This document shows, piece after piece, positions 57,176-64,000 of a DNA stretch of 64,000 bases. The notes beneath the pieces were generated by a model. The model made no database searches, was not told the DNA's origin, and saw nothing but the letters and a program-made list of their open reading frames with translations. Origin of the DNA: Flavobacterium soyae (GTDB taxonomy: Bacteria > Bacteroidota > Bacteroidia > Flavobacteriales > Flavobacteriaceae); assembly GCF_021245985.1 (NCBI RefSeq), contig NZ_JAJQXA010000017.1, positions 34,855-98,854 on the forward strand, in the 5' to 3' direction. Within the stretch, counting starts at the first letter, position 1. The number at the start of each line of letters is the position of its first letter. The translations under genes were made by a program, and so were the position numbers.

Positions 57176-60052
57176 TTAACCTACAAGGTTGATGATCTTT
57201 CCAGGAACAATAATCACTTTATTCGGAGTTTTTCCGTCTAATTGTCTTTGCGTTCTTTCGTCTTTCATTACAATTTCTTCGATTTGCTCTTTGGTTAAAT
57301 CCAAAGGCAATTCGATTGTGAAACGCATTTTTCCGTTGAAAGAAACTGGATATTCTTTATTCGTTTCAACTAAATGTTTCTCATCAAAAGCTGGGAAAGC
57401 AACTTCAGAAATTGAAGTTGTATGTCCTAATTGTGACCATAATTCTTCTGCGATATGCGGAGCATAAGGCGAAACCAAAATAGCTAACGGTTCTAAAATC
57501 GCTCTTGAATGACAGTTTTGAGAAGACAATTCATTTACACAAATCATAAATTGAGAAACTGAAGTATTAAAAGAGAAATTCTCAATATCATCAGCTACTT
57601 TTTTGATTGTTTTGTGCAATGATTTTAAGTTGTCTTTTGTTGGTTCGTCGTTGTTTACGATCAAGCCATTATCATCAAAATACAATCTCCATAATTTTTT
57701 CAAGAAACCAAAAACTCCGGTAATTCCTCCAGTGCTCCAAGGCTTTGTTTGCTCTAATGGCCCTAAGAACATTTCATATAAACGCAAAGTATCTGCTCCA
57801 TATTCATTACAAATATCATCTGGATTAACTACATTGTACCAACGCTTAGACATTTTCTCCACTTCGCGACCAACAATGAATTTTCCGTTTTCTATTATAA
57901 ACTCACCATTTTCAAATTGAGGTTGCCATCTTTTTAATCTTTCAACATCGATTTCATCTGCTGCATTTACCATATTAACATCAATATGTAAAGCCTCAGT
58001 TTCGTAATCATTCTTAAGATTTTTAGACACATATTTATTTGTGCCTGAAACTCTATAAACTAAAGCACTAGTCCCCAAAATCATTCCCTGATTAATCAGT
58101 TTTTTAAATGGCTCTTCAGTTGGAGCAAAACCTTTGTCTTTTAAAAATTTATTCCAGAAACGAGAATACAATAAATGTCCGGTTGCATGCTCGCTTCCTC
58201 CAATATATAAATCTACATTTTCCCAGTAAGCTAAAGCCTCTTTGCTTGCAAATTCATTTTCGTTGTGCGCATCCATATAACGCATCCAATACCATGAACT
58301 TCCTGCCCAACCTGGCATTGTATTTAACTCTAAAGGAAAAATAGTTACATTGTCAACTAAATCTGTATTGACAACTTTGTTTTGTTTTGTATCCCAAGCC
58401 CAAACTGCTGCATTTCCTAATGGAGGCAAACCGTCTTCGGTTGGCAAGTATTTTTCTACTTCAGGCAAAATAATTGGCAAATGCTGTTTGTCAATCATTT
58501 TTGGCAATCCATTTACATAATAAACCGGGAATGGTTCACCCCAATAACGCTGACGAGAAAAAACAGCATCACGCAAACGGTAATTTGTTTTTCCTTTTCC
58601 TTGTCCAATTTCTTCTAATTTTTCAATTGCTTTTTGAGTTCCTTTTTTATAATCTAATCCGTTTAAGAAATCAGAAGCTGTGATTTCAACGTTGTCTTTA
58701 GATCCGTAAGCTGCTTCAGAAATATCAACATTTGCGAAGATATTTTTGATTTCCTGCATTCCGTTTTGACCTTTAAAGAAATTTGCAAAAGCGTAATCTC
58801 TTTCGTCTCCGCAAGGAACCGCCATTACAGCGCCTGTTCCGTAACCTGCCAAAACATAATCACCAATCCAAACCGGAATAGCTTCTTTTGTAAATGGGTG
58901 CTCTGCATAAGCACCTGTAAATACACCAGAAATAGTTTTTACATCGGCCATACGCTCACGCTCAGAACGTTTTGCTGTTTTTTCGATATAGGCTTCAACT
59001 GCAGCTTTTTGTTCTGGAGTTGTAATTTTAGCAACCAAATCGTGTTCTGGTGCCAAAGTCATAAAAGTAACTCCAAAAATAGTATCAGGACGAGTGGTGA
59101 ATACCGAAATAGTTTCTGGTTGTTGGTTGTTGGTTGTTGGAACTACATCGAAAGTCACCATCGCTCCCACAGATTTCCCGATCCAGTTTCTTTGAGATTC
59201 TTTTATAGACTCACTCCAGTCAATATCGTTTAAACCTTGAAGCAAACGTTCTGCATAAGCTGAAATTCGCATACTCCATTGTGTCATTTTTTTTCTTATA
59301 ACAGGAAAACCTCCACGCTCCGAAACTCCGTTTACAATTTCGTCATTTGCCAAAACAGTTCCTAAGCCTGGACACCAGTTTACTTCTGTTTCTGCCAAAT
59401 AGGTTAATCTATATTGCAAAAGGATTTTTTCTTGCTCATCTTTAGAAAATGCATTCCATTCGCTTGACGAAAAAACTGCAATATTATCATCAGAAACTGC
59501 ATTTACATTTGCATTTCCTTCTTTTTCAAAAACAGCAACTAAAGTAGAAACATCTTCTGCTTTGTCTGTCGTTTTATTATACCACGAATTAAACAACTGG
59601 ATAAAAATCCATTGCGTATGTTTATAGTAATCAGGATTTGAAGTACGCACTTCACGTGCCCAATCAAACGAGAATCCGATTTTGTCCAATTGTTTTCTGT
59701 AACCCGCAATTTGTTTTCCTTCTTTGTCAACTCCACCGTCAATATTTACGCGTGTTGTATCTTCCGGACGTTGTCCTGTCTGAATTGCATATTGTTCTGC
59801 CGGCAATCCGAAACTATCGTAACCCATTGGATGCAAAACATTGAAACCTTGATGTCTTTTGAAACGAGAATACACATCTGAAGCTATATAACCCAGCGGG
59901 TGCCCAACGTGCAGTCCTGCTCCAGACGGATAAGGAAACATGTCGAGAACATAATGTTTCGGCTTTTCAGAGTTATTTTTTGCTGCAAAAGTTTGATTTT
60001 CTGCCCAATATTTTTGCCATTTGGCGTCAATTTCGTTTGGATTGTACTTCAT
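57176..60052 (-). CDS. leuS: Leucyl-tRNA synthetase
   Basis: It charges tRNA-Leu. The 958-residue class I synthetase has the HIGH-type GLHVGHPLGY (about 45-54), the CP1 editing domain (TTRPDTIFGVTFMTLAPEHD), and KMSKR (VEKMSKRWYNVVNPDDI, about 710) with a C-terminal anticodon-binding domain. The length is slightly over the family's usual 860-900 because of inserts (e.g. DKAEDVSTLVAVFEKEGNAN near 145), as in other Flavobacteria. Its 5' region has a perfect promoter and an 8-bp repeat array. Confidence 0.97.
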   Translation of the reverse strand: MKYNPNEIDAKWQKYWAENQTFAAKNNSEKPKHYVLDMFPYPSGAGLHVGHPLGYIASDVYSRFKRHQGFNVLHPMGYDSFGLPAEQYAIQTGQRPEDTTRVNIDGGVDKEGKQIAGYRKQLDKIGFSFDWAREVRTSNPDYYKHTQWIFIQLFNSWYNKTTDKAEDVSTLVAVFEKEGNANVNAVSDDNIAVFSSSEWNAFSKDEQEKILLQYRLTYLAETEVNWCPGLGTVLANDEIVNGVSERGGFPVIRKKMTQWSMRISAYAERLLQGLNDIDWSESIKESQRNWIGKSVGAMVTFDVVPTTNNQQPETISVFTTRPDTIFGVTFMTLAPEHDLVAKITTPEQKAAVEAYIEKTAKRSERERMADVKTISGVFTGAYAEHPFTKEAIPVWIGDYVLAGYGTGAVMAVPCGDERDYAFANFFKGQNGMQEIKNIFANVDISEAAYGSKDNVEITASDFLNGLDYKKGTQKAIEKLEEIGQGKGKTNYRLRDAVFSRQRYWGEPFPVYYVNGLPKMIDKQHLPIILPEVEKYLPTEDGLPPLGNAAVWAWDTKQNKVVNTDLVDNVTIFPLELNTMPGWAGSSWYWMRYMDAHNENEFASKEALAYWENVDLYIGGSEHATGHLLYSRFWNKFLKDKGFAPTEEPFKKLINQGMILGTSALVYRVSGTNKYVSKNLKNDYETEALHIDVNMVNAADEIDVERLKRWQPQFENGEFIIENGKFIVGREVEKMSKRWYNVVNPDDICNEYGADTLRLYEMFLGPLEQTKPWSTGGITGVFGFLKKLWRLYFDDNGLIVNNDEPTKDNLKSLHKTIKKVADDIENFSFNTSVSQFMICVNELSSQNCHSRAILEPLAILVSPYAPHIAEELWSQLGHTTSISEVAFPAFDEKHLVETNKEYPVSFNGKMRFTIELPLDLTKEQIEEIVMKDERTQRQLDGKTPNKVIIVPGKIINLVG

Positions 60053-60054
60053 TT

Positions 60055-60091
60055 CTAAGTGACTAAGATTCTAAGTTACTAAGGTTCTAAG
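60055..60091. repeat. CTAAGNNN array in the leuS leader
   Basis: CTAAG at 60055, 60063, 60071, 60079 and 60087: five copies with exact 8-bp period. They lie between the likely leuS transcription start and its ATG, so leuS RNA would carry five CUUAG units. Confidence 0.7.
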
Positions 60092-60118
60092 GCTTTTCAC
60101 TAAATTAATTATTAGGCG

Positions 60119-60148
60119 CAAATTTACATTTATTGCGCATTGTACCAA
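60119..60148 (-). promoter_or_regulatory. Promoter of leuS
   Basis: On the reverse strand TTG (60146-60148), 19-nt spacer, perfect TAAATTTG (60119-60126). GCGCAA / TTGCGC words flank the -7 element as an inverted pair. Confidence 0.8.
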
Positions 60149-60330
60149 AGCTATTTCATTGACAAACAAATAAAATAACAAAATACTTATTTAAGATTAA
60201 GTAAAAATACTTATGTTTGTATTTTGATTACGTAGACAAAGCATTTCCTTCATTCAATAATTAGTGTTTTGGAAGAATATTTTTACATGAAAAACAATTA
60301 TTTTTACAAAGTCAATAATTAAAGTTCAGA

Positions 60331-60678
60331 ATGAGTAACGTTAAAAAATATTCTATTGAAGTTCGGGTTTGGATTGAAGAAACTGAGGGCGCCTTTCTTG
60401 GTATTGGTAAAATCTGGCTTTTAGAAAATATTCGAAAAACAGGCTCAATTACAAATGCTGCGAAAGAAATGAAAATGGCGTATCGACAAGCCTGGCAATT
60501 AGTTGAAGAAATGAACCAGCGTGCAGAAAGTCCGCTTGTTGAAAAATTACTGGGCGGAAAAGGCGGCGGCGGAGCAAGATTGACAGAGGCCGGAGAAAGA
60601 GCGATAACTACTTTTTATGAACTCGAAAAACGTATTAAAGATTTTGCTGAAAAGGAAACTCAGAATTTGAAATTTTAA
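60331..60678 (+). CDS. ModE-like winged-helix regulator (DNA-binding domain only)
   Basis: The 115-residue protein is a winged helix of the ModE N-terminal/LysR type (GIGKIWLLENIRKTGSITNA, AAKEMKMAYRQAWQLVEEMN, KLLGGKGGGGARLTEAGERA). It lacks the molybdate-binding TOBE domains of full ModE, so the ligand is sensed by another protein or not at all. It precedes a TonB receptor gene on the same strand and likely controls it. TATGTTTG at 60212-60219 is a possible -7. Confidence 0.85.
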   Translation: MSNVKKYSIEVRVWIEETEGAFLGIGKIWLLENIRKTGSITNAAKEMKMAYRQAWQLVEEMNQRAESPLVEKLLGGKGGGGARLTEAGERAITTFYELEKRIKDFAEKETQNLKF

Positions 60679-60687
60679 AAACTAATA

Positions 60688-60833
60688 TTTAAACACATAG
60701 AAACATAGCTTTAGCAATCGTAAAAAGACGTTTCACTTAATTTAAATACACATAGCAAATCTATGTTTTAAAAACTTGTTTCTTTTTACAAACTTATATG
60801 AGGATAAAAAAACTATGTTTCTATGTGTTTAAA
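60688..60833. repeat. Inverted repeat TTTAAACACATAGAAACATA
   Basis: The 21-nt arm at 60688-60708 is mirrored perfectly at 60813-60833; inside is CATAGCAAATCTATG (60751). Between the ModE-like gene and the receptor gene. Confidence 0.85.
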
Positions 60834-60911
60834 AAAATAACCAATCAAACCGACTTTTTTTTTAACTATCAGTATTCATTTTAAAACATACTGAATTTAA
60901 CAGCCAAAAAC

Positions 60912-63473
60912 ATGAACCCAAAACTGTATTTATTCTTTGTTTTTATAAGCCTAAAAAGTTTTTCACAAACTGAAAATTCTATAGTAAAACAAGACAGTAT
61001 TAAAAAAGAAGAATTGAACGAAGTTGTTATAACAGCATCCCGACGTTCAGAAAATTTACTGCGTTCACCCATAAGTATCGAGCAGTTAAAATCGGCGGAA
61101 GCCAAAAATATGGGATCGGCAAGTATTTATGAAGCGTTGGAAAATGTAAAAGGCGCTCAGATTATTACGCCAAGTTTAGGTTTTAAAGTTATAAATACAA
61201 GAGGTTTTGCCAATTCAACCAATGTTAGATTTGCACAATTAGTCGACGGAATTGACAATCAGGCTCCGCATTTAGGCGCGCCAATTGCAAATGCTTTGGG
61301 TGCAAATGATCTCGATATCGATAAAATTGAAATTATTCCCGGAACTGCCGCTGCTTTGTACGGAATGAACGCCATTAATGGTTTGGCGAATATTCAAACT
61401 AAAAATCCTTTTGAATATCAGGGAATTGCCATACAGCAATTAACCGGCGTAAATCATGTTGGAAATATTGACCGGTTTTCTCCAAAAATTTATTCACAGT
61501 TTAATTTGAGATTGGCGAAAGCTTTCAATGAAAAATTTGCTGTAAAAGTAAATGCATCAACTACGGGCGGAACGGATTGGGTCGCAGATGACAGAACCGA
61601 TCTGGCTCCAAATGCCAATGCTTCAACCAATTTATTTGGTGCAGATAATCCGGCTTATGATGAAGTAAATGGTTATGGAAATGAATCGGCAAATAGAAAA
61701 ACATTAAACCTCAACGGCAAAAATTATGTTGTTGCCAGAACGGGTTATCGCGAAACAGACATTACAGACTATGACATTAAAAATTACAAAGCCGATGTTG
61801 GATTTTATTTTCGCCCAAAACAAGGAAATGAACTTTCTGTAACATATAAAACTGCTTTAATCAATACGATTTATCAGCGTTCCAACCGTTTTAGGCTTGA
61901 CGATTATACTTTAAATCAGTTTGCAGTAGATTATCACACTCCAATTTTTCAGGTAAAAGCGTACGCCACAACTGAAAATACCGGAAACTCATACAATTTG
62001 CGTTCACTTGCCGAAAACATGGACCGCGCTTATAAATCTGATGATAAATGGTTTGCAGATTACAGCACCGCTTATAAAAATGCGGTTACAAACGGTGTTT
62101 CAATTGCCGATGCACACAGAATTGCCAGAACACAATCTGATCAGGGTCGATTTGAACCCGGAACAGAGACTTACGAAAACAAGAAAAACGAATTAATCGA
62201 TATTAATAACTGGGATATTGGCGCGGCTTTGCGCGTAAAATCGACTTTGGTTCATGGCGAAGGTTTGTTTAATTGGGACAAAGCTTTTACTTCATTCTTC
62301 GAAAAAATCGATGCAAAACTGTTAAGCGGTTTAGATTACAGAAATTACATTATAGTTCCAGACGGAAATTACTTTATCAATCCTGTTCATGCTGATGAAA
62401 ATTTGACGTACCAAAAAACAGGAGGTTTTACACAATTGACAAAAGATTTATTTAATTCAAAACTACGTTTAGGCGCAACAATTAGAATTGACAAAGCTGA
62501 TTATTTTGATGCTAAATTCACACCACAGTTTACAGCTGTTTATTCTCCAAAAGAAGCCCTTAATTTTAGAGCTTCATATCAAAACGGATATCGATTTCCG
62601 AGTATTTTTGAAGGATTTTCCAATGTCAATTCCGGCGGGGTAAAACGAGTTGGCGGATTGCGAATTATGTCTGATGGAGTTTTTGAGAATTCGTATACTA
62701 AAGCTTCTATCGATAAATTTCAGGCGCAGGTTAATACAGATGTAAATACAAATGGTTTGACTCAGGCACAGGCCATTGAAAAGAATAAAAATACCATTCA
62801 AAAAAATCCTTATACATATTTACAGCCTGAATTTGTAAAGTCGTTTGAGTTTGGTTTTAGGGGAATTACATTAAACAAAAACCTTTATATCGATGCTGAT
62901 TTTTATTATAACTCTTATAAAAATTTCATCGCTCAGGTTGAGGCGAGTATTCCAAATACTACAGATCCAAATCAAATTCCAACTGCATTATATTCCAGAA
63001 ACACTCAAAATCGTTACCGTTTGTGGACTAATTCTAAAAGTAAAATTTACAATTACGGCGGAAGTTTAGGTTTAAAATATCGAATTGATGACACTTTTAC
63101 GGCTTTAACCAATCTTACTTACACCAAACTTGACCGAACTGATGATAAAGATGGTTTAGAAGATGGCTTCAACACACCGGAATTTAATGTAAACGGAACT
63201 TTAATGGCTCGAAACATCTGGAAAAATCTTAGCGCAAGTGCTACGGCCCGTTATCAAAATAATTTTGATTATGTTTCTTTTTTAGTCAGCGGAACTGTTC
63301 CGGCTTATTGGTCAATGGATGCACAGATCAATTATAATTTCAAAAAAACGGGCCTTACTACAAAATTAGGCGGAACAAATATTTTAAATAAACCTTATAC
63401 CTCTATTCTTGGCGGACCATCAATTGGCGGGTTGTATTATTTATCTCTAGTTTGGGAAACCAGCAAAATTTAA
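60912..63473 (+). CDS. TonB-dependent receptor
   Basis: The 853-residue receptor has a short signal peptide (LYLFFVFISLKSFSQ), a plug with the TonB-box-like KEELNEVVITASRRSE directly after it and no regulatory beta-sandwich, then a 22-strand-type barrel ending GLYYLSLVWETSKI. Plug motifs: RGFANSTNVRFAQLVDGIDN and IEIIPGTAAALYGMNAINGL. With a ModE-like regulator upstream, molybdate or tungstate chelates are possible substrates. Its downstream neighbours lie beyond the window. Confidence 0.88.
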   Translation: MNPKLYLFFVFISLKSFSQTENSIVKQDSIKKEELNEVVITASRRSENLLRSPISIEQLKSAEAKNMGSASIYEALENVKGAQIITPSLGFKVINTRGFANSTNVRFAQLVDGIDNQAPHLGAPIANALGANDLDIDKIEIIPGTAAALYGMNAINGLANIQTKNPFEYQGIAIQQLTGVNHVGNIDRFSPKIYSQFNLRLAKAFNEKFAVKVNASTTGGTDWVADDRTDLAPNANASTNLFGADNPAYDEVNGYGNESANRKTLNLNGKNYVVARTGYRETDITDYDIKNYKADVGFYFRPKQGNELSVTYKTALINTIYQRSNRFRLDDYTLNQFAVDYHTPIFQVKAYATTENTGNSYNLRSLAENMDRAYKSDDKWFADYSTAYKNAVTNGVSIADAHRIARTQSDQGRFEPGTETYENKKNELIDINNWDIGAALRVKSTLVHGEGLFNWDKAFTSFFEKIDAKLLSGLDYRNYIIVPDGNYFINPVHADENLTYQKTGGFTQLTKDLFNSKLRLGATIRIDKADYFDAKFTPQFTAVYSPKEALNFRASYQNGYRFPSIFEGFSNVNSGGVKRVGGLRIMSDGVFENSYTKASIDKFQAQVNTDVNTNGLTQAQAIEKNKNTIQKNPYTYLQPEFVKSFEFGFRGITLNKNLYIDADFYYNSYKNFIAQVEASIPNTTDPNQIPTALYSRNTQNRYRLWTNSKSKIYNYGGSLGLKYRIDDTFTALTNLTYTKLDRTDDKDGLEDGFNTPEFNVNGTLMARNIWKNLSASATARYQNNFDYVSFLVSGTVPAYWSMDAQINYNFKKTGLTTKLGGTNILNKPYTSILGGPSIGGLYYLSLVWETSKI

Positions 63474-63500
63474 TATTTTACCGTGAACTTTGCGTTTTTT

Positions 63501-63876
63501 TGCCACAGATTAAAAGGATTAAAATGATTAAAATGATTTTTTCTAATCTGTGTGAACCTTTTAATCTGTGACTATTCTTTTTTTACTTTGCAAACTTTGT
63601 GTAAAACCTTGCGTGCTTTGCAGTTAAATTTACACATAGTTTTTTGCCACAGATTAAAAGGATTTTTCTAATCTGTGAGAATCCTTTAATCTGTGGCTAT
63701 TCTTTTTTTACTTTGCAAACTTTGTGTAAAACCTTGCGTACTTTGCAGTTAAATTTACACATAGTTTTTTGCCACAGATTAAAAGGATTAAAATGATTTT
63801 TCTAATCTGTGAGAATCCTTTAATCTGTGGCTATTCTTTTTTTACTTTGCAAACTTTGTGTAAAACCTTGCGTACT
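63501..63876. repeat. Three tandem copies of a 125-144 bp repeat
   Basis: Units start with TGCCACAGATTAAAAGGATT-type words at 63501, 63645 and 63770. Each has a hairpin (ACAGATTAAAAGG..CCTTTAATCTGT) followed by CTTTGCAAACTTTGTGTAAA and CCTTGCGTACTTTGCAGTTA. The third copy is cut at about 63876. Confidence 0.88.
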
Positions 63877-64000
63877 CCTATGTTTGTCAAGTTAATTTAC
63901 GATGAGTGATCGTTATGTTTAAATTTGCAATAATTAAGTGAAAAGGAATGAGAGTCCATTGGCGCCTAAATAGTTCAAGAAACATATTCTCGCAAAGAAA
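63877..64000. other. Unassigned right end of window
   Basis: No gene or repeat recognised in the last 124 bp; the next gene probably starts beyond the edge. Confidence 0.5.

Noticed and set aside
58766..59233. 155-codon forward frame inside leuS
   Set aside because: It is antisense to a conserved synthetase and its translation is Cys/His/Ser-rich without a recognisable motif.
60053..60118. T-box or other tRNA-sensing leader before leuS
   Set aside because: Only the 8-bp CTTAG array and a normal promoter are present; there is no T-box sequence or terminator, and T-boxes are not expected in this phylum.
63501..63876. CRISPR array in the right-end repeats
   Set aside because: Units are 125-144 bp and nearly identical throughout, with no short repeat and unique spacers of constant length.

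Overview
The window looks like chromosome of a Flavobacterium-type member of the Bacteroidota. It is AT-rich, and its promoters fit the Bacteroidota consensus (a -33 TTG and a -7 TAnnTTTG, best seen before leuS, tyrS and the TerB gene). It also has several TonB-dependent receptors, a type IX secretion sorting domain, Bacteroidota lipoprotein signals and many short inverted repeats between genes. Most of it is housekeeping; no rRNA, tRNA, CRISPR array or intact transposase was seen.

Layout. 1-4.8 kb: the 5' end of rsgA, then a reverse-strand Phe/Tyr operon (pheA, aminotransferase, tyrA, DAHP synthase-chorismate mutase fusion). It is preceded by a previously uncalled 26-codon Phe/Tyr-rich leader peptide and an antiterminator/terminator pair, the layout of a classical ribosome-mediated attenuator. 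5.2-6.2 kb: three small unknown genes. 6.4-10 kb: class Ia ribonucleotide reductase. 10.4-20.3 kb: a DUF3109 protein, MarC, a small FAD protein, an S41 protease with a dCMP deaminase and HupE, TerB-like, fructose bisphosphatase, GNAT and aspartate kinase.

20.4-26.0 kb is the clearest accessory region. It is very AT-rich and holds an XRE regulator, a broken membrane gene, a bacteriocin-like precursor with a double-glycine-type leader, small two-helix membrane proteins (candidate immunity), a membrane thioredoxin, a C39 peptidase-ABC exporter, and a decayed third two-helix gene. A 35-bp repeat (33 of 35 identical) lies at the XRE promoter and again just before the precursor promoter, which suggests one regulator controls both.

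26.2-36.5 kb: an outer-membrane receptor, two tandem membrane-bound AraC regulators, a large barrel protein, a Lys/Ala-rich secreted protein and a MurG-like glycosyltransferase. 36.6-44.9 kb looks like a phosphate-response locus: porin O/P, PhoR-like kinase, PhoB-like regulator, TonB receptor, lipoprotein and a tiny T9SS cargo. The porin, receptor and lipoprotein promoters each carry three TAA[C/T]-type direct repeats at exactly 11-bp period, in fixed helical phase with the -7 element, so they are strong candidate PhoB boxes.

45-64 kb: a LuxE-like protein, tyrS, an epimerase, DUF4296, dihydroorotase, a DPM1-like glycosyltransferase, DUF4271, hemD, an Lrp regulator, a YugP-like protease, an ECF sigma pair, an alpha/beta hydrolase, leuS, a ModE-like regulator and a TonB receptor. 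The window ends in three tandem copies of a 125-144 bp non-coding repeat. Repeats of several families (REP-like palindromes, a MITE-like element, CTTAGNNN arrays with 8-bp period) occupy most longer intergenic gaps.
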